Assembly (NCBI GenBank): GCA_000802095.1
Contig: JUEB01000011.1
Location: forward strand, 248,001 to 312,000
DNA: 64,000 nt
Reading direction: 5' to 3'
DNA from: Peptococcaceae bacterium BICA1-7
Lineage (GTDB): Bacteria; Bacillota; Desulfotomaculia; Desulfotomaculales; Desulfocucumaceae
The translations under genes were made by a program, and so were the position numbers. Under the pieces are notes generated by a model. The model searched no databases and was not told where the DNA came from. It saw only the letters and a list, made by a program, of their open reading frames with translations. Position 1 is the first letter of the stretch. The number at the start of each line of letters is the position of its first letter. Below are positions 44,056 through 53,022 of this stretch, one piece after another.

Positions 44056-44871
44056 GTGCAGCGGAAATTGATGCCTATGAGTTCGGCAGTAAGCTTGATT
44101 GAGGATGGGCAGCTGCTGGCTGTTGGCGGTAGTGCCCTACATCGTAACCCTGCCGTGTTTTGTCACCAGCTGGCAAAACTGAATAGGACCAGACTAAGGC
44201 TCGTTGGCGTCGCCCAGGGATATGCATCAGATGTGCTGTGTGCGGGAAATTGTGTAGACACGGTGTATTTCAGCTTTTTTGGCTTTGAAAATGAATTCGG
44301 CCTTGCCCCCGGATTCCGTAAGGGCTGCCAGGAAGGAAAAATAAAAGCGGTTGAAGGTTCCTGTATTTCCATCATTGCCGCCCTTCGCGCAGGGGGATAC
44401 GGAATCCCCTTTATGCCTGTCGGCGGCATGTGGGAAAGTGAGTTGCTGGATGTCAGGCCCGACTTCTTCCAGGTAATGACCTCACCATTTAACGGTGAAA
44501 AAGTTGTGGTGGTCAGGGCTCTAGTTCCGGACTGGGCTATAATCCACGTTCACGAGGCAGATGAATATGGCAATGCCCGTATTATTGGCTCACTATTTCA
44601 GGACCAGCTTCTTACCAGGGCAGCCAGGAAAACTATTATCACTGCCGAGAGGATTGTTGATACTGAGAGCTTTCAAATAAATCCGGCCTTAACCACCGTA
44701 CCTCATTTTCAGGTAGAAGCTGTGGTATTAGCCCCTCAGGGGGCCAAACCCGGCATTTGCTTTGGAGAATATGAAACCGTGGAGGCAGGCTGTATGAAAG
44801 CATATTCCCGGGCCATTAAAGAAGGTGCTTTGGACCATTTTCTGGCCATCACCACGGAAGGGAGGGCGTAA
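44056..44871 (+). CDS. CoA-transferase family I, alpha subunit
   Basis: A 271-residue subunit: SLIEDGQLLAVGGSALHRNP near 12-31, GSCISIIAALRAGGYGIPFMPVGG (about 97-120) and FNGEKVVVVRALVPDWAIIHVHEADEYGN (about 150-178), the pattern of glutaconate/acyl-CoA transferases. The start is GTG, with GGGAGG nine bases upstream. With the beta subunit it moves CoA from one acyl-CoA to a free acid; the substrate is unknown. Confidence 0.85.
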   Translation: MQRKLMPMSSAVSLIEDGQLLAVGGSALHRNPAVFCHQLAKLNRTRLRLVGVAQGYASDVLCAGNCVDTVYFSFFGFENEFGLAPGFRKGCQEGKIKAVEGSCISIIAALRAGGYGIPFMPVGGMWESELLDVRPDFFQVMTSPFNGEKVVVVRALVPDWAIIHVHEADEYGNARIIGSLFQDQLLTRAARKTIITAERIVDTESFQINPALTTVPHFQVEAVVLAPQGAKPGICFGEYETVEAGCMKAYSRAIKEGALDHFLAITTEGRA

Positions 44872-44872
44872 C

Positions 44873-45601
44873 ATGGGATACGGACCAGCTGAGATGATGT
44901 GTGTAGCACTTTCCCGTGAGATTAAAGACGGTGATATGGTTTTTCACGGCCTGGCCTCACCTGTCCCCATGACGGCTGTTAAACTGGCCAAATCAATGGG
45001 CAGGAATTTCACCTATGTTAACATAGCCGGCGGGGTTGATCCCAAATGGGAAAGCCCGGCGGTTACCGGCTCAACCCTGTCCTCCAACCTGTACCATGGA
45101 TCGGCAGCCACGTATGGCCTGGATGAAATAATGGACCTGGCCTGCTCAGGAAAGCTGGATATCTCCTTCCTCAGTTTCGTGCAAATGAACCAAAAAGGGG
45201 AAATAAATATGTCATATATAGGAGGTGATTACGATAAACCCAAGCTAAGGCTTCCCGGCGGCGCGGGAAGCGCTACTCTTGCCCCGGTAACCAGGCGGAC
45301 AACGGTATGGAAGACCAAGCAGGACAAGAATTCCCTGGTGGAAAAGGTGCAATTTGTTACTGCTGCGCCAGACCCTGCCAAAGAGTTTTCTGTAATAACA
45401 AATCTGTGCATTTTTCGCTTAAAAAACGGCCTTCTGGAATTGGAAAGCATTTTCCCCTATACAACACTGCAAGAAGTTAAGGAAAACACCGGCTGGCCAA
45501 TCAACCAGACAGACGTCCAGGTGTACCCGGCTCCTACTGCTGAAGAGCTTTCAGCCCTGGCAGAAGTAGACCCCAACGGTATCCGCAACATAGAGTTTTA
45601 A
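44873..45601 (+). CDS. CoA-transferase family I, beta subunit
   Basis: A 242-residue subunit beginning MGYGPAEMMCVALSREIKDG, with FHGLASPVPMTAVKLAKSMG (about 23-42), YVNIAGGVDP near 50, and YDKPKLRLPGGAGSATLAP (about 123-141). The usual catalytic Glu position is not obvious. The start lies one base after the alpha stop (GGGAGGG upstream). It is one unit with the alpha gene. Confidence 0.85.
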   Translation: MGYGPAEMMCVALSREIKDGDMVFHGLASPVPMTAVKLAKSMGRNFTYVNIAGGVDPKWESPAVTGSTLSSNLYHGSAATYGLDEIMDLACSGKLDISFLSFVQMNQKGEINMSYIGGDYDKPKLRLPGGAGSATLAPVTRRTTVWKTKQDKNSLVEKVQFVTAAPDPAKEFSVITNLCIFRLKNGLLELESIFPYTTLQEVKENTGWPINQTDVQVYPAPTAEELSALAEVDPNGIRNIEF

Positions 45602-45628
45602 TTATAAAAACAATGGAAGGATGAACTG

Positions 45629-46009
45629 ATGATGAGCGTAAAGGAAGAGGCTATTAAAACTGAATCCACTGCAGGTCAGGTGTATCTTATTACCACGGCA
45701 ACCCTGGGCCAGGGCTCCCCGGATTTAGGGGCGGCACTTATGAAAGGCCTCATGGTCACCCTGGCGGGACAGCAGGTGGCCCCGGCAGCCCTGATCTTTC
45801 TTAATACAGGCGTGCAACTGGTGGTGGAAGGCTCCTCAGTCCTGGAGCAGCTGCAAATAATGGCCGGCGCCGGTGCAGAGGTACTGGTCTGCGGGGTCTG
45901 CCTGGAATACTATAAGATTAAAGAAAAACTGGCGGTTGGATCCATTGCCAACATGCACGATGTACAGAGCCGGCTGACCGGTCCCCATAAGGTTATCACC
46001 GTGGCCTGA
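45629..46009 (+). CDS. YedF C-terminal (DsrE-like) selenium-metabolism protein
   Basis: A 126-residue DsrE-fold protein: VYLITTATLGQGSPDLGAALMKGLMVTLA (about 18-46), ALIFLNTGVQLVVEGSSVLEQL (about 54-75), and VLVCGVCLEYYKIKEKLAVG (about 86-105) with its CxxC. This fits the C-terminal domain of YedF-type proteins of selenium metabolism; the usual N-terminal TusA/SirA domain is absent. Its presence near three UGA-read selenoproteins fits a selenium role. GGAAGGA precedes the ATG. Confidence 0.78.
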   Translation: MMSVKEEAIKTESTAGQVYLITTATLGQGSPDLGAALMKGLMVTLAGQQVAPAALIFLNTGVQLVVEGSSVLEQLQIMAGAGAEVLVCGVCLEYYKIKEKLAVGSIANMHDVQSRLTGPHKVITVA

Positions 46010-46065
46010 GGAATACCTTAAAATATCGCATTTATATAGTCTTTAAAGCCAATGTGGAAAAATTT

Positions 46066-46088
46066 AACCCCCGTCAGGGGGTTATTTT
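46066..46088 (+). terminator. intrinsic terminator of the plus-strand cluster
   Basis: AACCCCC-GTCA-GGGGGTT followed by ATTTT, about 55 bases after the YedF-like gene. Confidence 0.8.
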
Positions 46089-46124
46089 CATGCTGCTAGA
46101 TTCGTGATTACATGCTTTTCTAAA

Positions 46125-46146
46125 TAGCTGATAGCTGACAGCTATG
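46125..46146. repeat. short GCTGATA heptamer repeat
   Basis: TAGCTGATAGCTGACAGCTATG has the same 7-base unit as 33290-33319 and 59643-59657. Confidence 0.5.
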
Positions 46147-46165
46147 AAACCACCTGATCAGCTCT

Positions 46166-46600
46166 CTACAACATCTCGTAAACGTCTTTTCCTCCCAGTA
46201 TCTTGATGCCTTTTTCCTGCAGAACCCTGATGGCCTCATCAATCTGCTCCACCCTGAAAACCACCAGGGCGGCCTGGGAGGCTCTGGTCAAAAAGGCATA
46301 CAGATATTCTATGTTGATGGAAGCTTCTTTCAAATACGCCAGGGGGTCGGCCAGACCACCCGGGGAGTCGGTAATTTCCACTGCTATAACGTCGGTGACA
46401 TTAACTGAAAAGCCATTTTCCTTAAGAATACCATGGGCGGTATCGGGGTCATTGACTATAAGGCGAAGTATCCCAAAATCGGTGGTATCCGCAATGGAAA
46501 GAGCTCTTATATTAATTTTGTTCTCTGCCAGCACCCTGGTTACCCTGGCCAGGCGTCCCGACTTGTTTTCAAGAAAAACGGAAATCTGCTTAATTTTCAA
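46166..46600 (-). CDS. tandem ACT-domain protein
   Basis: A 144-residue protein of two ACT domains: ISVFLENKSGRLARVTRVLAENKINIRALSIADT (about 4-37) and a second in residues 70-140 (ending IKILGGKDVYEML). ACT domains bind amino acids or related small ligands. TTG at 46600 has GAGGAGG upstream. It lies directly downstream of phenylacetate-CoA ligase, the usual arrangement, and may regulate it. Confidence 0.88.
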   Translation of the reverse strand: MKIKQISVFLENKSGRLARVTRVLAENKINIRALSIADTTDFGILRLIVNDPDTAHGILKENGFSVNVTDVIAVEITDSPGGLADPLAYLKEASINIEYLYAFLTRASQAALVVFRVEQIDEAIRVLQEKGIKILGGKDVYEML

Positions 46601-46656
46601 TGGGCACAACCTCCTCAACTAATTTTTAAAAAGCCCCCTGTGGAATACCCAAACCT

Positions 46657-46692
46657 TCTGGCTCCTGAATTCTGAATTCTGTATTCCGACCG
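46657..46692. repeat. heptamer repeat block between ACT and ligase genes
   Basis: CTCCTGAATTCTGAATTCTG then TATTCCGACCG; the same family as the cysK-groEL spacer, here a single arm. Confidence 0.7.
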
Positions 46693-46715
46693 TATCTCCT
46701 ATCAGAATTAGCGAG

Positions 46716-48014
46716 TTAAAGTTCCCTCTTGTCCACCACCCGCTTGGCCTTTCCCTCGCTGCGGGGTATGGTCCTGGGCTCCACCAGCTTAATCCTGGCT
46801 GATATTCCCAGTACACTGGCAATGCGGCCCTTAAGCCTGCCCTCCACCTCTTCCAACTGTCGCACTTTGTCGCTAAACCACTTTTCCGAAAGCTCCACCC
46901 ATATTTCCAGATCGTCAAGATTGCCCTTGCGGTCCACCACCAGGAGGTAATGAGGCTCAGTTTCGCCGAATTCCAGCAGAATGCTCTCCACCTGGGATGG
47001 AAATACATTAACGCCCCGTATAATAAGCATGTCGTCGGTGCGCCCGGTGACCCTTCTCATCCTTACGTGGGTGCGCCCACAGGAACAGGGCTCTTCGTTA
47101 AGCACGGTTATATCCCGGGTACGGTATCTAATGATGGGGAAGGCCTCCTTGGTCAGGGAGGTGAATACCAACTCCCCCTGCTGTCCGAAAGGAAGGGGTT
47201 CACCTGACTCCGGATCGATTATCTCGGCCAGGAAATGGTCCTCGAAAATGTGCATGCCCTGCTGGGCCGGGCACTCCATAGACACTCCTGGTCCCAGCAC
47301 CTCGCTCAGCCCGTAAATATCGTAAGCCTTTATAGCCAGCTTTTCCTCCAACTGGTGGCGCATCCTTTCCGACCAGGGCTCTGCTCCGAAAACCCCAACC
47401 TTCAAGGGTAGCTTTTTAAAATCCAGTCCGGCGTTTTCGCCCTCCTCGGCAAGGTAAAGCGCATAGGAAGGGGTGCAGGTCAGCACGGTGGAGCTGAAGT
47501 CCTGCATAAGCATCAGCTGTCTGCCGGTATTCCCCCCGGATATGGGAACAACAGTGGCCCCTATCCTTTCGGCCCCGTAGTGCACTCCCATGCCCCCGGT
47601 AAAAAGGCCGTAACCGTAGCCATTCTGCACCACATCGCTCTTCCCGGCCCCTACCATGGTAAGAGCCCTGGCCATAAGGCCTGCCCAGGTATTTATGTCA
47701 TTTAGGGTATAGCCCACCACAGTGGGCTTTCCGGTGGTTCCGGAGGAGGCGTGCACCCGCACCACATCATCCATGGGCACCGCAAAGAGCCCGAAGGGAT
47801 AGTTGTCCCGCAGGTCCTGCTTAACGGTGAAAGGAAGCTTCCTGACATCGTCAAGGGACTTCATATCCGATGGCTTTATACCCCTTTCATCCATGGCCTT
47901 TTTATAAAAAGGAACATTATTATATACCCTGTCAAGTGTCGCTTTAAGCCTTTCCAGCTGCAGCTCCCCTATTTTCTCCCTGGGCATTGTCTCAAATTCC
48001 CGGTCCCAGTACAT
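46716..48014 (-). CDS. phenylacetate-CoA ligase
   Basis: A 432-residue adenylate-forming ligase. [19 protein letters not shown] (about 86-104) binds [23 protein letters not shown] (about 234-253) and the C-terminal [25 protein letters not shown] are as in PaaK. It makes aryl-CoA from phenylacetate or a similar acid. It is followed by the ACT protein, and no other aromatic degradation genes are in view. In anaerobes this ligase often serves 2-oxoacid or aromatic amino acid metabolism. Confidence 0.9.
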   Translation of the reverse strand: MYWDREFETMPREKIGELQLERLKATLDRVYNNVPFYKKAMDERGIKPSDMKSLDDVRKLPFTVKQDLRDNYPFGLFAVPMDDVVRVHASSGTTGKPTVVGYTLNDINTWAGLMARALTMVGAGKSDVVQNGYGYGLFTGGMGVHYGAERIGATVVPISGGNTGRQLMLMQDFSSTVLTCTPSYALYLAEEGENAGLDFKKLPLKVGVFGAEPWSERMRHQLEEKLAIKAYDIYGLSEVLGPGVSMECPAQQGMHIFEDHFLAEIIDPESGEPLPFGQQGELVFTSLTKEAFPIIRYRTRDITVLNEEPCSCGRTHVRMRRVTGRTDDMLIIRGVNVFPSQVESILLEFGETEPHYLLVVDRKGNLDDLEIWVELSEKWFSDKVRQLEEVEGRLKGRIASVLGISARIKLVEPRTIPRSEGKAKRVVDKREL

Positions 48015-48125
48015 AACTTACTCCTTTCAAAATGACTATATGTTTAAAATATAAAATTTCAACAACATCTTCCAGAATCCTTCAAGGACCCTAAAAGTAT
48101 TACCCCAAGGCTGTAGACTTCTCTC

Positions 48126-48171
48126 ATTCTAAATTCTGAATTCTGTATTCTGACTCCTGTCTCCCGACCGG
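48126..48171. repeat. heptamer repeat block
   Basis: ATTCTAAATTCTGAATTCTG, TATTCTGACTCCTGTCTC, CCGACCGG; single-arm copy of the family. Confidence 0.7.
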
Positions 48172-48191
48172 AAAGCAGTACCTGTAAGCCG

Positions 48192-49556
48192 TCAAACAAC
48201 CTCAATCTCCGGCCCCTTTTCAATCTCCAGTTCCAGGTAACTCCTGCCGGTTATATCCCTTCCCCGTCTGTCAAAGGCTATACCCGGAACTAGACATAGG
48301 TCGGCCTTCCCCACGTTATCCCTGACCGCTTCCAGCAGGTCGCCCACCGTCAATAGTCCTGCGCAGCCAATAGATCCGCCAAAATAATGGTTTTTCACCA
48401 TTACCGGCCTGATCACTTCTGCCCCGCCATCCCACATTTCCTCCAGGGCCAGCCTCATTGCTCCAAAGCCCAGCTCAGAGGCCATAAGAACTACCTTTCC
48501 GGCCCTCTTTCGCCTGACGGCGGCCTCTATTTCCCGTATGGCGCAGGGATCAACGTCATAGTCGAAAACCAGTCCCGATGATTCTCCCCTTTCCTTTATA
48601 ACCTTCACGGAATAGTTATTCCCGGACCTGGTTAAATCCAGGGCCGGGCTTTCCCCCTCCAATACTTTTCTGAAGGCGTCAACCCTTGATTTTACCCTGC
48701 TGCCATTTACTTTTTCTATATGATCCCCGGGCCGCAGCCCTGCCTTTTGGGCTGGAGACCCGGCCACCACTCCGGACACAGAGGCCCTGAGGTTTTTTAT
48801 CTGCGGAGGTTCCAGTGTTACCGGCACGGAAGTCTCCACCCTCACCTCTTCCAGGAAAAGGTCCAGATGCTCTCTCAGGTTGCCCGGGATCCTCAAAGCA
48901 GGAGGGGCCAGACGGGTGTCCCCGGGCACAAAAACCCTTACAGTTTCAGCCCCACACTGATCAAAATATTTTATGGTCCCGGCCAGATCGTCCCAGCCTG
49001 TCAGATGAGGCATGGCCACTATGCTGCCGTGGTAGGGCACCGACTGCTCTCTCAGCAGCAGCGCCGATTTTACTGCTGTTTCCGCCCTGGAGTCCTTCAT
49101 AATATACTGCCGGACATCAGTATTTGAGCTATTCAGAGAAAGATTAGCCGTAACCCCTCCCAGGGAGGCCAGGAATGACACCATTTCCATATCCAGCAGG
49201 GTGCCATTGGTGGTGATACGTATGGGGGTACCAGGCATTCTTTCCCTTATACTCAGCAATATCTTTTTTATTTCGGGATGAATAAAGGGCTCTCCCTCTA
49301 TAACCCTGGTCACCGACTCCCCTATAACAACCGGTTTACGCGGGTCCAAAAGGGTTATGGCCTGCTCCAAGAAATCCAGTGCTAAAGCGGGAATACGGAA
49401 AGATTCCACTTCTGGAGGATTCTGTCTGTGGCTGCAAAACTTGCACCATACGTTGCAGGTCGAATTAAGGGACAAAATGTTTGATTGGGCTGCGTTTTCA
49501 TGAACAAGACTATATATTACATTTTTATATAATTTTACAGAAGAGAATTCACCCAC
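48192..49556 (-). CDS. radical SAM protein with PDZ and DUF512-like regions
   Basis: A 454-residue protein. The radical SAM Cys cluster is NVWCKFC in STCNVWCKFCSHRQ (C-x3-C-x2-C, about 32-43). EPFIHPEI, RITTNGTLLD (about 110) and the TIM-barrel follow to about 235. Residues 255-315 form a PDZ-like domain (SGVVAGSPAQKAGLRPGDHIEKVNG); the rest (VDPCAIREIEAAVRRKRAG, NHYFGGSIGCAGLLTVGD) resembles DUF512. The substrate is unknown. Start is GTG with AGGGGA upstream. Confidence 0.82.
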   Translation of the reverse strand: MGEFSSVKLYKNVIYSLVHENAAQSNILSLNSTCNVWCKFCSHRQNPPEVESFRIPALALDFLEQAITLLDPRKPVVIGESVTRVIEGEPFIHPEIKKILLSIRERMPGTPIRITTNGTLLDMEMVSFLASLGGVTANLSLNSSNTDVRQYIMKDSRAETAVKSALLLREQSVPYHGSIVAMPHLTGWDDLAGTIKYFDQCGAETVRVFVPGDTRLAPPALRIPGNLREHLDLFLEEVRVETSVPVTLEPPQIKNLRASVSGVVAGSPAQKAGLRPGDHIEKVNGSRVKSRVDAFRKVLEGESPALDLTRSGNNYSVKVIKERGESSGLVFDYDVDPCAIREIEAAVRRKRAGKVVLMASELGFGAMRLALEEMWDGGAEVIRPVMVKNHYFGGSIGCAGLLTVGDLLEAVRDNVGKADLCLVPGIAFDRRGRDITGRSYLELEIEKGPEIEVV

Positions 49557-49591
49557 AGATTTAATCCCCTTAAGTCAAGTTATTAACAGAC

Positions 49592-49609
49592 TTATCCACA
49601 TTATCCACA
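49592..49609. promoter_or_regulatory. two adjacent DnaA-box-like nonamers
   Basis: TTATCCACA occurs twice head to tail without a gap (49592-49600, 49601-49609; second ends TTATCCACA then G). This is the strict DnaA-box consensus, in the spacer between the radical SAM gene and tsaD. Confidence 0.7.
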
Positions 49610-49660
49610 GTATTTTTGCTTTTTCACCTGTTATAATTGGGGTTAACCAAGAGGACGGAT

Positions 49661-49697
49661 ATGGGTAAAACCCTTTAAAAACAAGGGTTTTACCCAT
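49661..49697. terminator. 15-bp perfect hairpin between radical SAM gene and tsaD
   Basis: ATGGGTAAAACCCTT pairs with AAGGGTTTTACCCAT around TAAAAAC. On the plus strand TTTTCC follows. It could end a small plus-strand transcript from the TATAAT at 49632-49637, or be tsaD's terminator (minus strand has no T tract). Confidence 0.6.
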
Positions 49698-49773
49698 TTT
49701 CCAACCTTCCCTGACCCCGGTAGTGAAACTAAGACACTGTTAGTTTTGTTGAATATTCATTCATAATATTATT

Positions 49774-50805
49774 TTACAAATTATTTAATTCTTCTCCTTT
49801 TACCAGATCCAGACCGGGCACTGCATTAAGTGTAAGATCTGAGAAATCTCCCCGCAGGTACCTGTAATAGGCTGCACAGGCAATCATGGCGGCATTGTCG
49901 GTGCAGAGCACCCCCGGTGGGTATAACATTTTAAGGTCCCGCTTATTGGCGGACTCGGCCATACTTTCCCGCAGCAAGCGGTTGGCCGCTACCCCCCCAG
50001 CCAGAATAACTGTCCTGGCCCGGTATTTTTCTGCTGCCTCAAAGGTTTTGTCCACGAGGACATCCACAACAGCCTGCTGGAAACTGGCGGCAATATCTGC
50101 CGCGTTAACCTCCTCGCCTCTCTGGCGGGCCCGGTGCAGGTAATTGATAACTGCCGATTTCAGCCCGCTGAAACTGAAATCAAAGCTGCCTTCCTCCAGA
50201 TAGGCCCTGGGAAAGTGTATGGCGAAAGGGTCTCCCCCGGCCGCCAGACGGTCCACCAGGGGACCGCCGGGATACCCCAGGCCCAGTGTCCTGGCCACCT
50301 TGTCAAAGGCCTCTCCGGCTGCGTCATCCCTGGTTCGGCCCACCACACTGTAATTTCCGTGGCCTTTCATGATCACCAGATCGGTGTGCCCTCCACTGAC
50401 CACCAGGCAGATCAAAGGGAATTCCAGGCCGGGGTCCGCCAGAAAATTGGCGTAGATATGTCCCTCCAGGTGATTTACAGCAATGAGGGGTATGTCCCGG
50501 GCATAGGAAATAGCCTTGGCCGCCGAAACCCCCACCAGAAGAGCTCCTACCAGTCCCGGGCCGCTGGTTACCGCCACGGCGTCCAGTGAACTGAAATCGG
50601 CCCCAGCACCGTCCAAAGCCTCTCTGATAACTCCGTTGATTAACTCAAGGTGCTTGCGGGAGGCCACCTCGGGGACCACGCCGCCGAATTTTTTATGTAC
50701 CTCTATCTGTGAGGATATTATGTTGGATAGTATCTCCACACCATCTCTGACCACAGCCGCCGAAGTCTCGTCGCAGGAAGTCTCAATTGCCAGTATAAGA
50801 GCCAT
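49774..50805 (-). CDS. tsaD: tRNA N6-threonylcarbamoyladenosine synthase TsaD
   Basis: A 343-residue ASKHA-fold protein of the TsaBDE complex that installs t6A at A37 of ANN-decoding tRNAs. [19 protein letters not shown] (1-19), [14 protein letters not shown] and [13 protein letters not shown] near 112-124 (metal-binding His) and [15 protein letters not shown] near 270-284 are typical. ATG at 50805 is preferred to GTG at 50814. Confidence 0.95.
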   Translation of the reverse strand: MALILAIETSCDETSAAVVRDGVEILSNIISSQIEVHKKFGGVVPEVASRKHLELINGVIREALDGAGADFSSLDAVAVTSGPGLVGALLVGVSAAKAISYARDIPLIAVNHLEGHIYANFLADPGLEFPLICLVVSGGHTDLVIMKGHGNYSVVGRTRDDAAGEAFDKVARTLGLGYPGGPLVDRLAAGGDPFAIHFPRAYLEEGSFDFSFSGLKSAVINYLHRARQRGEEVNAADIAASFQQAVVDVLVDKTFEAAEKYRARTVILAGGVAANRLLRESMAESANKRDLKMLYPPGVLCTDNAAMIACAAYYRYLRGDFSDLTLNAVPGLDLVKGEELNNL

Positions 50806-50933
50806 AAATCCCACCCATTATGGTTTTTTTCACAATAAAATATCATTATTATACCACAATCTGGAGCCGGGATACCCGGCAGGTACTATATGTGAGCTTT
50901 GGTTCAGAAGAGGTCATTCCCCTACCGGACATT

Positions 50934-52052
50934 TTACGGGAGCCTGTCCGGGTCATTTTGGATACAGCAGATTGGCTTTCCTTTGTACATATGGTCAACG
51001 CATTTGTTACACGAGATGCATTTTGCCTTCTTGTGCTCATTGTTTTTCCATTCATTAATCAGGCCTGGCTCACATATAAGGGGACGGCATAGAGACACCA
51101 GATCCGCCTCTCCATTTTGAATGATCTTCTCCATAAGATATAAGGTTCTTAACCCGCCAACCATCATTATCGGAATATCTATACGGCTTTTAATATCCCG
51201 GCACCAGTCACGGTAGTAAGCCTCTTTGTTTGGACTATTGATATGGGCCCTGTATTCAGTGCCTTCATATCGCTCACCTCTTAAACCCTGGCTGATCTCC
51301 AGAGCATCATATCCCAGCTGTGCCATTTGCAAGGCGGCCTGTTTCCCTTCATTAAATTCAAGCCCGCCAATAAACCCATCCTGAACACCGATTTTAATAA
51401 ATAACGGGTAATCCCGGCCAACTTTCTTCCTGATGTCTTTATATATTTCGCTATGAAAACGAAGTCGGTTTTCAAGACTCCCTCCCCACTGATCCTGTCT
51501 GCGGTTTGTATAAGGTGAAAGAAACTGACTTAAAAGGTACGCATGGGCTCCGTGAACCTGGATGGCGTCAAACCCGGCTTCTTTTGCCCTTTTTGCTCCA
51601 TCTCCAAAGGCCTTAATGATCTCCCAGATTTCTGCTTCAGTGATTTCCCGGTGTTCACCCCTGTAAAAAGGATCATTTTCAATAATTGATGGAGCTAAAG
51701 GAATAATACTTTTTGTTCTGACGTATTTTGCTTCTCTGCCGCCATGAAAAAGCTGCAGGGCAATTTTAGCTCCTCTTTCATGCACTGCATTTGTTAATTC
51801 TTTAAAGCCTGGGATAAATCTGTCTTCCGCTATTGAATTTTGAAATGGGGATATCTGACCGGTATAGTGAACATAAGCTATACCGGATACTATTAAACCC
51901 ACACCGCCACCGGCAAGTTCAGTCAAAAGTTTTCTTTGCCCTGCGGAAACATAACCGCCTTCATCAGCAAAACCGTCATAGGTAGCCGAGCGGACAAACC
52001 TGTTTCTTATCTTTATATTTTTTAAACTAGCAGGTTCAAATAGAATACTCAT
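50934..52052 (-). CDS. Old Yellow Enzyme family NADH:flavin oxidoreductase
   Basis: A 372-residue FMN-dependent enzyme. RNRFVRSATYDGFADEGG (about 16-33), ALQLFHGGREA (about 98-108), IQVHGAHAYLLSQFLSPYTNRRQDQWGGSLENR (about 163-195), PIMMVGGLRT near 300 and a Cys cluster at the end, CISCNKCVDHMYKGKPICC (about 343-361). That cluster resembles the [4Fe-4S] of dienoyl-CoA reductases, although no C-terminal NAD-binding half is present. It is a short OYE of unknown substrate, possibly an enoate reductase. Confidence 0.85.
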   Translation of the reverse strand: MSILFEPASLKNIKIRNRFVRSATYDGFADEGGYVSAGQRKLLTELAGGGVGLIVSGIAYVHYTGQISPFQNSIAEDRFIPGFKELTNAVHERGAKIALQLFHGGREAKYVRTKSIIPLAPSIIENDPFYRGEHREITEAEIWEIIKAFGDGAKRAKEAGFDAIQVHGAHAYLLSQFLSPYTNRRQDQWGGSLENRLRFHSEIYKDIRKKVGRDYPLFIKIGVQDGFIGGLEFNEGKQAALQMAQLGYDALEISQGLRGERYEGTEYRAHINSPNKEAYYRDWCRDIKSRIDIPIMMVGGLRTLYLMEKIIQNGEADLVSLCRPLICEPGLINEWKNNEHKKAKCISCNKCVDHMYKGKPICCIQNDPDRLP

Positions 52053-52110
52053 AGAGAACCTCCACCTATTAACATTAAAACCTGTCTCCTAAAGCCACCA
52101 ATCTATGTTG

Positions 52111-52869
52111 CTAGACCGGCGCCACCCCCAATTCCACCAGCAGGTCACTGAACACCCTGCCCAGGGACTGCTTTATGACCAGTTCAGCCCTGTCATCCCA
52201 GGGAGTGGGGTCCCGGTTTATGATCACCAGCCTTCTGGCATATTGGGGCAGTCCGGCCACAGGGAGCACCTGGAGGCTGCTGCCGGCCACTATCAAAAGC
52301 TGGCAGCCGGTCAATGCCTTTTCAGCCTTATAATAGTCCCTGCTCATGGGGTCCTCGAAAAGCACCAGATCGGGGCGCAGAGTCTCCCCGCACTCTACGC
52401 AGCGAGGAGGGTTTTCCCCTTTGTCATACAATTGGTAAAGAAATTCCACCGGGTAACTTTCCCCGCACTCTACGCAGCGGCAGGTGCGCAGGTGCCCGTG
52501 CACCTCCCACACCCTGCGGCTTCCTGCCTTCTGGTGCAGGCTGTCTATATTCTGGGTAATGGTGCCCACGATGAGCCCTTCCCTTTCCAGGGCGGCCACA
52601 GCCCGGTGGGCGTCGTTGGGATCAGCCTGGGCAATAGCCCTCCACCTTTTCAGGTTTAAGTCATAAAATGCTGCCGGATCCCTGCGAAAAGCGCTGAGAC
52701 TGGCAGCCTTTACCGGGTCCAACTGAGCCCACAGGCCAGTGCCCGGACTTCTGAAATCAGGTATGCCGCTTTCAGTGCTGATACCCGCGCCGCTCAAAAC
52801 AAAGCACGGGCTGTGTCCCTTTATCAGCCCGGCCAGGGCGGCTATCTTTTCATGATAGTCTCGCGTAAT
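52111..52869 (-). CDS. sirtuin-type NAD-dependent protein deacylase
   Basis: A 252-residue Sir2-fold enzyme that removes acyl groups from lysine with NAD. Residues 23-45 LSGAGISTESGIPDFRSPGTGLW form the NAD loop, TITQNIDSLHQKAGSRRVWEVHG near 100-122 gives the catalytic His, and zinc Cys pairs are CRCVECGE and PRCVECGE. There is no ATG, GTG or TTG in frame before the Rossmann strand. The best candidate start is ATT at 52867-52869, with GGGAGG six bases upstream, giving ITRDYHEKIAALAGLIKGHS. A start at TTG 52797 would delete the first strand. Confidence 0.82.
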   Translation of the reverse strand: MTRDYHEKIAALAGLIKGHSPCFVLSGAGISTESGIPDFRSPGTGLWAQLDPVKAASLSAFRRDPAAFYDLNLKRWRAIAQADPNDAHRAVAALEREGLIVGTITQNIDSLHQKAGSRRVWEVHGHLRTCRCVECGESYPVEFLYQLYDKGENPPRCVECGETLRPDLVLFEDPMSRDYYKAEKALTGCQLLIVAGSSLQVLPVAGLPQYARRLVIINRDPTPWDDRAELVIKQSLGRVFSDLLVELGVAPV

Positions 52870-52888
52870 GACGCACCTCCCTAAATTC

Positions 52889-52918
52889 CGGAATTGGGAA
52901 TTGGGGATTGGGAATGAC
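52889..52918. repeat. GGAATTG heptamer repeat
   Basis: GGAATTG-GGAATTG-GGGATTG-GGAATGA, four imperfect 7-base units directly before the 18-bp repeats. Confidence 0.7.
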
Positions 52919-52928
52919 CAATAACCAC

Positions 52929-53000
52929 CCCGATCGGGGACATTATCCCGATCGGGGACATTATCCCGATCGGGGACATTATCCCGATCGGGGACATTCC
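52929..53000. repeat. four 18-bp tandem repeats, each with a palindrome
   Basis: The unit CCCGATCGGGGACATTAT is repeated at 52929, 52947, 52965 and 52983 (last copy ends CATTCC). Each contains the palindrome CCCGATCGGG. No spacer or cas gene is present. Confidence 0.9.
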
Positions 53001-53022
53001 TGTCCCCAAAGGAATACCCTAA

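Noticed and set aside
49592-49609. Replication origin
   Set aside because: Only two DnaA-box-like nonamers; no dnaA, dnaN or AT-rich unwinding element nearby.
52929-53000. CRISPR array
   Set aside because: Direct 18-bp units without unique spacers; no cas genes in the window.
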